Origin: Posidonia oceanica
Lineage: Eukaryota > Streptophyta > Magnoliopsida > Alismatales > Posidoniaceae
Assembly: GCA_037176725.1 (NCBI GenBank)
Contig: JAZBRS010000023.1
Span: forward strand, 22,811,001 to 22,875,000
Direction of reading: 5' to 3'
DNA length: 64,000 nucleotides
This document shows, piece after piece, positions 23,246 to 34,281 of the stretch; positions within the stretch are counted from its first letter, which is position 1; each line of letters starts with the position of its first letter. The notes under the pieces were generated by a model. The model saw only the letters and a list, made by a program, of their open reading frames with translations, had not been told where the DNA came from and made no database searches. The position numbers were made by a program, and so were the translations under genes.

Positions 23246-24050
23246 GCTAGGTCGAGGGGACCAAGGCCGTTGCTCAGGGTTGACAAAGACACCCTGCCTG
23301 GAGTCAGTGGGAGAAATGTTGCTGTCGGCGTGAGTCACTTATCCGACGGATGCACCGAAAAGGTCGTGACTCATTGCCATAATGCAAATGCGAATGCAAG
23401 ATGCAGATGCAAATGCAAATGCAAGATGCAAAAGTTAGGATGCAAAGTTAGTGTTAGTCTTGAGATGCTGATGGTATGTTGGCGTGTGCTGAGCGGTGTA
23501 CGGCTCAGACACGAGGTGTCGCTCACCGAGCGTTGCTCTAAGCGAGGGCGATGCAGATGCTGTGTGCCGAGCGGTGTACGGCTCAAACGTGGGGGTGCCA
23601 CTTGCCGAGGATTGCTCTGAGCGAGAGCGATGCAGTGTATGCAAATGATGCAATGCACGATGAGTTGACGGACTCACCACTGGATAGTTCGAGTTATCGG
23701 CCTGAAGGAAAAGAACGATGGCCTAGGACAACCGAAAAAGGATGCCCCTGGTATCGAGTAACGATGCCAGCGGGCAGCCGAGGTGTTCCTGGTGAAAAAG
23801 GGAGAGATGCGAGACAGCTATGACGGGCGTCAACCGAGCAATTAAAGGCTTCTAGCCTGAAGAAGGGAAAGATCCCTCAAGACAGTGGAAAAAAGATGCC
23901 CCTGGTATCGAGAAACGATGCCAGGGGGCAGCAAAACACTCCAAACATGGTGACGGGTGTCGGCCGAATAGTTAGGGATGCTAGCCCGAGCAGAGAAGCT
24001 CCAAACACTTTGACGGATGTCATCCGGGCAGTTAGGGCTGCCAGCTCGAG
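23246..24050 (-). repeat. Element F 3' non-coding region with hairpin motifs
   Basis: Inverted pairs recur, for example GAGTCAC/GTGACTC (23331-23373) and TACGGCTCA-containing units at about 23495-23590. GGATGCCCCTGGTATCGA at 23734 and its relative at 23896 correspond, on the opposite strand, to the GATACCAGGGGCATC hairpin of D near 53615. An A/T/G run of ATGCAAATGC repeats lies at 23380-23430. No gene is supported. Confidence 0.6.
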
Positions 24051-24063
24051 CAGGAGAGGCTTG

Positions 24064-24540
24064 TCCTCGACTGAGGAAGCAAGCAGGCGGGGGTTCGTCT
24101 ATCTGGAATGAAGACGTGCGAGAAAGGCTTGTCCTCGACCGAGGAAGCAAGCAGGTGGGGCTTCGTCCGTCTGGAACGAAGACGTGCAAGAGAGGCTTGT
24201 CCTCGACTGAGGAAGCAAGCAGGTGGGGCTTTGTCCGTCCGGAACGAAGACGCGCAAGAGAGGCTTATCCTCGACTGAGGAAGCAAGCAGGCGGGGCTTC
24301 GTCCGTCCGGAACGAAGACGCGCAAGAGAGGCTTATCCTCGACTGAGGAAGCAAGCAGGCGGGGCTTCGTCCGTCTGGAATGAAGATGCACGAGAAAGGC
24401 TTATCCTCGACTGAAGAAGCAAGCAGGCGGGGCTTCGTCCGTCTGGAACGAAGACGCGCGAGAAAGACTTGTCCTCGACTGAGGAAGCAAGCAGGTGGGG
24501 CTTCGTCCGTCCGGAACGAAGACGCACGAGAAAGGCTGAA
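24064..24540 (-). repeat. 68-bp tandem repeat, seven copies, two hairpins per unit
   Basis: TCCTCGA starts at 24064, 24132, 24200, 24268, 24336, 24404 and 24472, exactly 68 bp apart. Each unit holds GCTTG-t-CCTC-gact-GAGG-aag-CAAGC and CTTCGT-ccgtctgga-ACGAAG. Mismatches between copies are few. It lies in the 3' region of F, at the place equivalent to the repeat fields of D. Long frames across it on both strands are by-products of a period not divisible by three. Confidence 0.9.
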
Positions 24541-24879
24541 ATGCGATAAGTTTCGGACTTATCGACTGCGAAGATGACAAGAATACCAATACCTGGAGGT
24601 TTGGCAGAGGTCCAGAGACGATCCCGTGACAGTCGGGGGTGTCAGCCTGAGAAAGAAAATCGGGAAGCGGGCGCGCTCCGATGCTGATGGCTCGCGACTG
24701 CATCACTCCGAGGGGCGAAACTGCAGCTTCTGTTCTGGCGGGGGCTTTTATGCAAGTCTCTCGATCTACGGTGCATGGCAGCTTCATTTGGCCAATCCTC
24801 CTGAAGAGGTTCAGATCGCTTGAAAAACTGTAGGGGGCTCTCTGCAATTGTCCAAATTGTGAGGCTCACTGCCCGTCCT

Positions 24880-25640
24880 AGGCTGTAGCGACCTGACCAG
24901 GTCCTACCCCGATTCCCTTGTGACTACAAAGGATCCTGCCGGGGCTCGGTTGGAAACCGGAGCGGATTTGCCATTCTTGTGAAAGCCAGGGGCCTACCTG
25001 CAATTTTTGCAAACTGATGTCTTCTGTCCGTCTTGGACTGTTGTGAGCTGACCAGGTCCTGTCTTGAATCCCTTGTGACCACAAAGGATCCTACTGGGGC
25101 TCGGTTGGAAACCGGAGTTGGTTTGCCATTCTTGTGAAAGCCAGGGGCCTATTTGCAATTTTTGCAAACCGATGTAATTGGCCTGCAGGCTGACTGATGC
25201 TGCCGTTTTGCTGTTTGTCTTGGGCATTCATGGTGCGACAAGTGTTGATGCATTGCTGTGAGGGCTCTGCCTCGGGCTGTGGCCATTCCTAGTGCTTGCA
25301 CAAAAGCTAGGGGCCTGTATGCAATTTTTGCAAACTGAGGGTTGTTTTTGCAATTTGCCAAATGCCGTTGCTCTGCTACCTACGCTGGGGCGTCTGTGAT
25401 GCGACAAGCATTGCCGAACATCGAAACAAGAGTTCTGTCACGGCGTTGTGATCACTTTTTGCTGTTTTCAACAAGTCAGGGACCTATCTGCAAATTTACG
25501 GAACTGCAGGGTTTTGAGGTAAATTCCACTGTTCTGAGAGTCTCCTTGGTGATGTCCACCTGTGTTGGGCCTTATGACAATTTTGTCAAGTCGAGGGACC
25601 TTTGCTGGCTTGTTGCAGAATTAGAGTGCAAAATGCAAAT
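24880..25640. repeat. About 155-bp tandem repeats in element F
   Basis: ACCAGGTCCT recurs at about 24896 and 25051, in two good copies that also share GGGGCTCGGTTGGAAACCGG and GTGAAAGCCAGGGGCCTA. Weaker partial copies follow around 25300 and 25480. Each carries TGCAATTTTTGCA-type short inverted repeats. No coding function is seen. Confidence 0.75.
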
Positions 25641-27263
25641 TTTCTAGGGAAATTGCGTTTTGGCCCTTGAAGAAATTTACCGGGAATGCCAAAGGTTTTA
25701 AAAACTGGTGGGTCTCACCTGGGTAACTGCCTGCAACCGTTTCTAGGCTGTGAGGGTGCATCCCTCCATTTTTGCCAAAGGAAATCTAAGTTTTGCAACT
25801 TAAAAGGGGCACTGTTCATTTATTTGATTTCATGCCACAAATGCTAAGTTCTTGATTTGCATTTTTGCATTTTATTTCAAACACAAAAGCCATGCCCAGG
25901 GCTTTCTTCCCCACTCTTCTTCTCCTTCCCACACTGTCTTCTCATCTCCCTCTTCTTCGGTGTGCGGCGGCGGAGTGGTGTTAGTGGCAAGGTCGAGGGC
26001 AGCGACGTGGGAGGCACAGGAGCTTGCAAAGCACTTCCGTGGGAGGACCTCCGCGAGCGCGGGGCGCGGGATTGAGGCTAGGGCTGATCTCCGGCGGCGG
26101 GAGGTGGCTCTCCGACGACATGGAAAATGGTATCCCCGGATTCTTATCTTCTTCCTTTTCCTTGTATGCTGTCCTCCCCTCTCTCCCTCTCTTCTGAGAT
26201 GTCGCCGGGCTTGGGTGTCGCCGGCGATGGGTTGTCTGGGCCGTGAGGGCTCGGCCGAGGGTGGCTCGGCACTATGGTGGGTGTCCCGTGGCTGCAGTGC
26301 TTGGCCGCACGGCTACACGTAGGGGGATCCCTATCGGGCGCGATGCTCGACCGGTGGGTGTTGTTCCGACAGTGTGGGGGCACGGTTGTGCGGGCGGCTT
26401 GGAGTGGTGCCAGCTGTGGCTTTGCATGGTGGTTGAACGGAGTCGCCTTTCGGCCTGTTGGTGCTTGAGCGGAGGGAGGCTTGGGCTGTTAATGCCCGCT
26501 ACCTGTGAGTGTGGCCGGCGGTTGGGATCCCCACTTGCATTTTTTTTTGCCACAGTATGAATGCCACAATGCCACTGATATTGTTTTTTATTTTCTTGCT
26601 ATACACCATGCCATGTCAATGAACCTTCATGGGAATGCCGATTTTTTGACTTGGCTATGCTTGCAATATACTGTGCCTGATATATGCTATGCCAATGATG
26701 ATGATTTTTTTTCTTCATCTGATTTGAATGCCATGAACAAGCTTGTGTACACATGATCGGATCTGTGTTTCGCCTTCTTGATTTTTTTTTTGTGTATGCC
26801 GGATTGAATGCCATCCTTGTTTGTTGAGTGTGGCATGCTAAGTAGGCCTAAGGACTTAACATTTAAATTATGAACCCTGCCTGTATATTTGACTGCCATG
26901 AACTGTGTTCTGATTTTTCTGTCAAACTTGGGCGTATTGTGCTTGATCTGATTGCATTTTAAACACCAGTATTTGTTTAAATACTTGATAAAATATGCTT
27001 GTGCTGCCATTTGCCTGATTCACATGCACCCGTGATGTTCTTGTGGCATGCCTGACCCCGCTTGTGCTTGGCATTATTTCATGAAATAAATGCCGTTTAT
27101 GTATTTTCCTCTTGCATTTAGAAAATGATTTGCTCTGAGCTTCTTGATTTTTGCTTTGCAGTCTGGTTCCATTCCCTTAGAGGTAGACTCGAAACTAGCT
27201 TTTGATCTATACTTCTGTTTCTGCTTTCATCTGTTTCTGATTCTTGCTTCGAACTTTTGATAG
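25641..27263 (+). other. Upstream region of the plant-mobile-domain gene; first exon(s) unresolved
   Basis: A pyrimidine-rich stretch (25900-25955) and a GC-rich segment (25960-26120) with an ATG at 26119 look like a 5' untranslated region and start. T-rich intron-like sequence (26530-27260) with several CAG acceptors follows. I cannot define the first coding exon: an ATGGAAAATG start just before a GT at 26129 is possible but its phase does not fit the first exon I can define. The short frames here are otherwise unsupported. Confidence 0.35.
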
Positions 27264-29341
27264 GAAGCGGGAAACTATGAAGGCTGCTTGCTTAGTGAGG
27301 AGCACATCTGCGACCAGGACTGGTTTGAGGTAAGGCGACTCCTTCCCTACTAATCTCTCGCCTCGTATGCATATTGGCCCTTTCTGACCTGCTCTGCTGT
27401 TTATACAGGATGGGAACCCTCGCCGGGTGATGCGGTGCGGCTGGGCACCGATGTTGGCTCACTTTCACCGCCTGTCGGACTTCTTGCGGGACTTCTTGCT
27501 ACATCAGAGTCCCTTCGGCAGCTTTCTGTGGATTCCAGCCATCCACGGCCACTACAACTTCTTCCGGGCTCTGGTAGAATGGTGGCGGTTCGAGATGCAC
27601 ACCTTCCACTTCCCGTACGGGGAGATGACGATTCTGCCCGAGCACTGGGCCTTGCTGTCTGGATTGACCTTTGGGGGAGAGCCCATAGTGGGCAAGGGCG
27701 TTCTGGGATATGCCCGGGTTCCCGAGTTGCTAGGGAGGCCACCGCCGGATCAGACGCACTCGACCTACAACTTTCGCGCATCATGGCTGTGGGAGTGGAG
27801 CGGGATCTGGCCGGACCCGGCCCCTGGCTCGGCGGAGGCAGCCTTCGTCCTTTGTCACTTCCTACTGGACCTGCTAGGGGTCGTCTTCTGTGATGTGTCC
27901 GGATACTGCGTTCACGCAGACTGGCTCGTCTACCTAGCTGATTTGGGCGAGCTTTGGCGCTATGACAGGGGAGGCGCCAGCTATGCTTATCTCTTGTGCA
28001 GCCTAGACGATGTGGTTCGCAAGAACCAACGGTCGTACGTGGGCCTGTACCCCCTGATCACTGTAAGTGTTAAATTTGCTTCTGTTCTGCATTACTTTCA
28101 ACTCTGTTTACTTGTTGGCTGTACTGACATATTTGCTTGTTTGCCTTGCAGTACTGGGCAATGGAGCATTCCTGGTGGGGACATTACTTCTTCCGCCTTC
28201 GTCCCGAGCTCCTTCCACTTCCCTGGCAGTGGTGCAAGCCAGATCACTTGGTGGCCTCGGGTGTGTACGGATACGAGTCGTACCGGTACCTCTTGGATAT
28301 CATTCATGCTGACGAGGTGAGCTTTAAATTGCAGTTTGCATTAGTTGCTTATGAATTGCTTAGAAAACACTATTCTGATGGTTGTTCTGTTTTTCTTTCA
28401 GGTGGACCTATGCCCCTTTCGGAGGTACGAGACCTTGGAGTGGGCTCCCTTGGTCTCGGGCCGAAAGCTGAGGAGAGTGCAGGTTCAGTTCTTCTGCCTC
28501 AAGCGGTATGCCTACTACCTTCCCAGGCGAGTCCACCACTAGTTTACTCGAGCATTCAGCATCCTCAAGCCGCCGCCTGCTGATATGGTGTCAGAGATCC
28601 TGACTCGGGCCGCTGCCAGGACTGCTTTGGCCGCGTCGGCGATGGCCCGGAGCCAATTCACCATCCGAGAGGTCTCCCGCGATGAGTATATGGATTGGTT
28701 CGAGCGGGTCGGCAAACCGCATTTGTTCCCGGAGGATCTTCGGGATGGACAGACCCAGGTGTGGTACAACGAAGGCTGGAGTCAGGTAAAGGACCCCCAA
28801 TACCACTGTAGGTCTGATAAATGTAGTATCTGTCTTCTCATTCTGACTCTTGGACTTGGGTACAGGCTTTCGAGGTGCGGCTGCAGGAATGGATGCAGCA
28901 GATGCGAACTGCTTCGGTAAAATAGTTGTAGAACAACCTTTAAATTTGCTTGTGAATGTGTACCTGCTTGTTCTGACATGTCTGGTTCTTTGGCACAGTG
29001 GAGGCGGCAGAGATGGTTTCCAGCGGTACAAGCTTGAATTAAATGCAAACAGCTTAACCCACCATAAATGCTTGCTAAAATGCCTTATGTCTGCTTTTCA
29101 GGGGAGCAGCTCCTGTCCAACCGTCAACACTGAGTCCAGTGGGGAGTTCAGCGTGGACTTCGCCTTGACGGATGTGTCAGACGTAGAGTCACCTGCCGGG
29201 GAGTGCAGCACAGGGCCGGGTCCCTCTCAATCTCGATCAGTTGTAGCCAGGCTCGCTAGGAGACTGCGGAGGAAGCAGGACAGGGAAGGTCTCCTGAGGA
29301 TTCATGGCGCCCCACCTCCTGACTCGTCTGAGGAGGACTAA
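27264..29341 (+). CDS. Plant mobile domain (PMD) protein gene, multi-exon, antisense to element F
   Basis: Exons: 27264-27329, 27409-28062, 28152-28316, 28402-28785, 28866-28916, 28999-29025 and 29102-29341. All introns are 75-90 bp, GT-AG and phase 0. The second exon gives the PMD signature: WWRFEMHTFHFPYGEMTI, LSGLTFGGEPIVG, VHADWLVYLADLGEL, GGASYAYLL; the third continues YWAMEHSWWGHYF. PMD proteins (MAIN/MAIL1 family) occur as plant nuclear proteins and as cargo of MULE and gypsy transposons. The C-terminus has a basic stretch RLARRLRRKQ that may direct nuclear entry. A TAG at 28540 interrupts the frame (C-to-T of CAG is likely), leaving about 341 residues that still contain the PMD core. 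The 5' end is not resolved. Confidence 0.75.
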
Positions 29342-29585
29342 GTGCCTACAGTCATGGAATTTTGTTTGCTGGGCTTGTTTGCATTCTATTGTTTTCTTTA
29401 TGCTTTATCCTCTGTTTGTACTCCTGATGCTGTAAACTGAGCTGGGCATGGAATGCAAAAAAAACTGCCCGGGGGGCCCTTTGGATGACAAAATATGTGT
29501 ATTTGTGCTTGTATTGTATGCATGTGCCTGTATGATCCAGCAAGTGGCCTCTTTTGCATTTTTCTGGAGGTTCCACGGGTTGCAA
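29342..29585. other. Spacer between the two antisense genes
   Basis: T-rich sequence downstream of the PMD stop, with a run of eight A's followed by CTGCCCGGGGGGCCC (29457-29480). It probably holds the PMD 3' untranslated region. No gene seen. Confidence 0.5.
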
Positions 29586-29609
29586 GTGACTTAAGTTAAC
29601 TTAAGTCAC
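29586..29609. repeat. Perfect 24-bp palindrome
   Basis: The half-site GTGACTTAAGTT is followed immediately by its exact complement, with no loop. It lies about 120 bp upstream of the TATA box of the accessory gene and could be a dimer-binding site or a cruciform. Confidence 0.85.
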
Positions 29610-29631
29610 AACCAGAAATTTTACTGTAAAA

Positions 29632-29736
29632 AGCGCGAGAGCGCCACGTGGGAGCTGGGCGTGGGACCACGACGCGGGACCAAGTGGCCTGCCCATGTGT
29701 CACGTGATTTGCTTTTCTAGGGCACCTATTTATAAG
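29632..29736 (+). promoter_or_regulatory. Promoter of the antisense accessory gene: motif triad, G-box, TATA box
   Basis: A triad of GTGGGAGC / GTGGGACC / CGCGGGACC motifs (29632-29682) like those in LTR F is followed by a G-box CACGTG at 29701-29706 and a TATA box TATTTATAAG at 29727-29736. The start codon proposed for the gene lies 76 bp further on. The element thus seems to supply its own promoter for the gene that runs against it. Confidence 0.65.
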
Positions 29737-29811
29737 CCCCCCACAACACATGGGGGTGCTAGACGCCTCCCAAAAACCCTGAGACCTCCCCTTCTCCCAT
29801 TCTTCTCTGAA

Positions 29812-31267
29812 ATGGTGGGTTTCTCTTGCTTTTTCCTTGATTTCCATGGTTGGCCCATCACACCCTAGGTTTCCATGGTGGGGGCTCCTACCGGCTCGAC
29901 GGGGCTGCTATCCAGCCCTCCCATTTTTGCTCCTCTTGATTTGTTGGGCTCCATTTTGATCTTTGCATTTGTTTCTGTACAGGCTTTTCCCACTTTGGTC
30001 ACCCGGTTCACTGCTTGGAGGTACTACGAGCATAGATCAGAAGTCTTACTGCCGATGATCGTGAGACGCTGCGGCTATGGGGCATTTCCTCCCGGACACT
30101 GAATATTGCCGAGGTGGAAGTCAATCGCCAGCTCCGTTGCGCTGCGGCGAGGTTCTGGAAACCCTCACTCCACATTTTCCACTTTGGCTTAGTGGAAATG
30201 ACGCCCACCTTGGAGGAGGTGCGCCGGATCTGCGGCTTGTCGCCACTGTTTGGGCCTGCTGTGTTCATGAGACGGGAGGGCTATGCATCCGTCCTGCATC
30301 AGCTGACAGGCCTCACCCTGGGGGAGTGTGCAGGAAGGTTGATCCGTACTGACGGGCCGATGCCTAGGATCCGCTTGGAATATTTCGAGCAGACAATCCC
30401 GAGGCGTGCCACCTTGGGTGACGAGTTGTGGCTTAGGGGGTTCGTCACCCGCTTTCTTGGTGAGCTGATCTTTGGCCACGGCCAGCTGGCTGTTGCTATT
30501 GAGGTGGCCGAGATAGCTTTGGCTATAGTAACCCGGCAAATTGATCTGGCGCCGGTGATTCTAGCAGTGACCTTCTGTGGGCTGGACAGGGTCTCACACC
30601 GCTGTCGTCACTTCCATGGGTGTGCAGCCATGGTTCAGGTAAACTGCTCATTATAACTGTCCAGATGGCCTGACCTGTTTCTGCTCTACTGACTCTGCTA
30701 TTCTCTCTTTTTCAGGTTTGGCTGGCCTATCACATGGGGGCAATGGTTAACCGCCCTTAGCGTCCTGTCTTTGAAGGCTACTGCTGCTCTAGGCATGCCC
30801 GAGCCATAGGGAGCGTCTGGGAGGAGTATGAGAAGCTAGAGGGGTTGACCGGGGACACCGTGGTCTGGCGGATTCTCCCTACCGTGGTGGATCCATTTAC
30901 CGTGTTCTTTGACGGAAACAACACATGGTTGGTCGTCCTATCGGGGTTCACTAGAGGCGTTGAGTTCCATCCCATCCGGGTGCTGCAACAATTCGGCCTT
31001 CGCCAGGATGCATTCATTGAGGGCCACATGCCCGAGAGATTCCGGTCCTATCCGCTCAATTCTTCAATGATGACGGAGGAGCTAGCCCGGCTTATGAGAG
31101 GCGAAATAAGATCTACTGACATAGCTGCAGTGCCTGGCTCGGACTGTACTGCCAGATATATCGCTGAGGTGCAAGCAACATGGCCCATCTGCAAGGTCCC
31201 ACCTAGTGGTCCTCTATTTAGTGATGCCAGGAGCTCCAAGAGAGCGTGGTCTAGCTTAGATGAATAA
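29812..31267 (+). pseudogene. Accessory gene with introns, antisense to element F; relative of the second ORF of D
   Basis: Exon 1 is the ATG at 29812-29814. Intron 29815-29982 (GT-AG) is followed by exon 29983-30638 (AFPTLVT...), intron 30639-30715 and exon 30716-31267. The spliced start M-AFPTLV matches M-GFPTLL of D (51903), and long blocks match D: TPTLEEVRRICG, LGDELWLRGFV, VAIEVAEIALA, DRVSHRCRHFHGC, HPIRVLQQFG. It is broken by a 1-nt deletion (about 30030-30060; 134 versus 135 nt in D) and a TAG at 30758 where D has a CAA codon. The stop is at 31265-31267, with AATAAA overlapping it. The family resembles plant retroelement-associated PMD/DUF7745-like proteins; that name is from memory and the function is unknown. 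Confidence 0.75.
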
Positions 31268-31523
31268 AAGCAAAGTGTAACATGTTGATCAACCCAGTGG
31301 CTTGTGCGGGTTAAATCCAATGCCTGTAACTAGATTTCAATGAATATGAAAACTATCATGATGTTGTGTATGCTCCACATTGGCTTTTGTTTGTGGCACT
31401 CGGGGTCTTCTTGGTTTTGTAGGCGAAATGCAAACCAATCCACTAGCAACCGTTCTGCAGCCAAGACCCTGTTAAACACGCGGCGATGGTATGCAGGAGC
31501 AGAGCGCGGGATCTACACGCGGG
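31268..31523. other. 3' flank of the accessory gene, cut by element E
   Basis: Probable 3' untranslated sequence, then a motif triad (ACGCGG..., GCGCGGGA, ACACGCGGG, about 31477-31523) like that of LTR F. The LTR of E starts directly after it. A further gene promoter of F may have stood here. No coding region is seen. Confidence 0.5.
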
Positions 31524-31744
31524 TGTAGACACCCTATTCTGATAGCCTGGAAGTTGGCAATTCTCTTTTGCAGGCTTGTGTGGTCTCTGGATTGGCATTC
31601 CCTTTCCAAACCCATTTTCTAGCCCATTTCCAAACCCAAAACCTCACCCCAAACCCTAGAAGCCTTTACCTAAGCTATTTGCATTTTTACAACACTTCTA
31701 GGCCCAAACCTAAGCCCATTTGCAGCCCATGCCACCTGAGTGTG

Positions 31745-33885
31745 TTGGACGTTGGAACAGGCAGCGTCCAACGTTGGACGCACTCTGGTCGCGCATCCAA
31801 CGACTCAAGGTCGGTAGCGGTTGCTCCGCCCCCTCCAGCTCACCGCCCGTCCAATCCCGTGCCTCCCCGCACTTACTACCCGTCCCTTCCTCCACTCCAT
31901 GCCATCCACTACCTTCCAAGCATCACTTACTACCCATCTCCTCCTATTTCAGCCCGAAATCAGCCCTCACACCTCTCACTGACAGGTCTGCTTTTCGCCG
32001 GCCGTGTCAGCCACCGCCTTGCCTCCGCCGCCCTCCTGCCATTGCCCACGCCCTCCTCTGACATCCCACATGGCCTCCACACACTCATCCGCACCTGCCA
32101 ATGCCTGATTTTGCCAGAATTTGGCCTACAAATCCCTGCCAATGCAAGAACCCATGCAGCATTTTGCACAAAACCAGCGACTTCATGCCTTTGCCATACA
32201 CACCACACATAGCGAACGAGAGAGCTTCCACTTCCGAGAGCAAGAAGGCACTCCCCTCTTCGTCTGCAACGGTTCGCTAGCTCCTCTGGCGCTCCGAGCA
32301 GCTCAGGCGAGCCCATCGAAGTCGCTGCCGTGCATTCACCGGCAACTCCGGTGAACCTCGTCGTCCCGCCGTTCCAGGGCTTCCAAAGGTCAGTATTCCA
32401 TTCCCAGTAGTCATGCATGTGTAGTAGAACATGTCCATGCATTTTTTGCAAGTTTTTACTTCCTTTTGGACGTGATTCACATCCAAAAGGAAGTTCAGTG
32501 TGTTGGATGCACCAACTGGTGCGTCCAACGTTGGACGCGGCATAGGCCTGCGTCCAACGGCCTGTTTTGCTTTCCCATTGCTTGAATGTTTCCCATGCTT
32601 TTCCTTTACATGTTTCTTTGCAAGCATATGCTATTTGCCTCCTTTTAATTTTCTCTGATGTTATACCATGCTTATCAACTTGTTCCATGCATGTTTGAAT
32701 GCTTTTTGCAAGCTTAATGATTAATCTGTCTGCTGCCTTTGTTGGACGCTAGGATGAACTGCGTCCAACGTTGGACACTGGTTCACCTAGCGTCCAACGC
32801 CTCTGCTTGCTTTGCTTTGCTGCCATGCCTACTCCATGCATATTTTTGATGTTATAATTTGATCCATGCATGCTTAGAGATGCCTAGCCCCTATGGCACC
32901 CATGCTTAGGTTTGCTAGGATTTTACTAAGTTGTGTATTTCTTTTTTTAGTTAAAAGCCTATTCTTTCATGCATGCTTCCTCTTTATCTTTCTCTCTTGG
33001 TTTAAATGCTTGCCATGCCTCCTTTGCATGCTCCTGCTAGTTTCCTACATGTTCTTGCTGTGTTTGCATGCATATAGGTGGGGTAGAGCTGAGCTCCCCC
33101 TTTAGAATAGGTAAGTTTGCATGCCTGGGTCGTTGGACGCCAGAGCCTTCAGCGTCCAATGTTGGACGCTACTGGCTCTAGCGTCCAACACCCTGGCTCA
33201 TCTCTTGTTTGTTTAATGCTTGCATGCCTTCCTGATCTTGCTTGTTTGCTTATTCCCTATGTTCTTATGCATGTTTAGCTTCAGTAGCAACTGTTCTTTT
33301 ATTTCAGTTAATTTATTTGCTTGTTTGTGCATGCTTTTGTGTGTTGTGCCTCCCAGAGTGTTGTACGCTGCTAGAGTTGGCGTCCAACGTTGGACGCCGA
33401 CCTAGCTCACGTCCAATGCCCTGGTTGTGCCTCTGGCCTGGCACTCAGCACAGGTAAGGTTTGATTGCCCATTTTTTGCATCCCCTGTTTGCTTGCTTGC
33501 CCTTGCTCTGAATCTAGCAACCCAAATGCTTGATCCCAACTCTCCTCTATCACTTGTATGCCTCTTTTCTCCTCTCTGCCTTCTGTCCTTGTTGGACGCC
33601 AGCCTCTCTGGCGTTCAACGTTGGATGCCCAGCCTACAGCGTCCAACAACCTGCATGCTTGGATGTTTAATTTTGGCATGCTCCTTGTTCTGATTCTTCC
33701 TCTAATCTTTTGCTAGGTTAGATTTGCATGTCTAGTACCCATTTAGTTGCATATTTGCATCTGTATTGCATCCATTTGGTTAGAATACATTGATTTTCAA
33801 AATATGCACGCTGTCTGTCTGTAGTGGGTGTTGGACGCGGGCTCTCCCAGCGTCCAACGATGGACGCTGGTGTTGCTAGCATCCA
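31745..33885 (+). repeat. Seven GTTGGACGC/GCGTCCAAC cassettes in LTR E
   Basis: Centres lie near 31766, 32530, 32770, 33160, 33390, 33620 and 33855. The inter-centre distances (about 240, 390, 230, 230, 235 from the second on) follow those of LTR C (243, 383, 230, 231, 241). Several copies keep the full 18-bp palindrome (32520, 33381); others have single changes. Confidence 0.85.
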
Positions 33886-34276
33886 ATGCATGTAGATGGC
33901 TGACTGCCATTTTAAAGCGCTGATTTTGTTTCACTCGCCGTTTCTCGTGTTTTATTGCTTCTTTGGCTTGCTGTAACCCTAATGCACGTTACCCACCCCT
34001 TTGTTTTGATTTCGCACCCCGCTTTGCCTCGTTTTGCGCACTCTAACCTCGTTTTCCACATTTTTGCATTGTTTTCCCGCTCTTTTGCATGGTTTTCTGC
34101 ATCCCTTTGCATCGCTTTCCGCTTTCGGCATCGTTTTCCGCACCTTGCTCTTTTTTTTCTGTATTTTTGCATCGTTTTCCGCACCTGTTTTACTTTATTG
34201 CTTGCCTGTCGCTCGCATTGCTTGGTTTCCCCGCCGTTTTGCTTTATCGCTTGCATCTACATATAGGGCCGTGATG

Positions 34277-34281
34277 CTTAC
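34277..34281 (+). other. Target site duplication of element D, left copy
   Basis: CTTAC directly precedes the 5' LTR of D and is repeated at 62539-62543 after the 3' LTR. The 5-bp length is what gypsy integrases make. Confidence 0.95.

Larger units (their letters stand above)
31524..34281 (+). mobile_element. Element E: 5' LTR, first part (C family), split by element D
   Basis: It starts TGTAGACACCCTATTCTGAT and carries the same seven GCGTCCAACGTTGGACGC cassettes, in the same order, as LTR C. It runs to ...GTGATGCTTAC at 34281, then resumes at 62544 (TGCTTAGGAG...). LTR C shows the uninterrupted form GATGCTTACTGCCTAGGAG. Total LTR length is about 3.3 kb. It is inserted into the internal region of element F. 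Confidence 0.9.

Noticed and set aside
24017..24847. Frames on both strands across the 68-bp array
   Set aside because: A repeat of 68 bp rotates through all three frames and keeps several open; no start context or domain.
27264..31267. The PMD and accessory genes as ordinary host genes
   Set aside because: They sit between the LTR/polypurine tract of F and an inserted E, and the accessory gene has a clear homologue inside D. A host-gene origin of PMD long ago is still possible.
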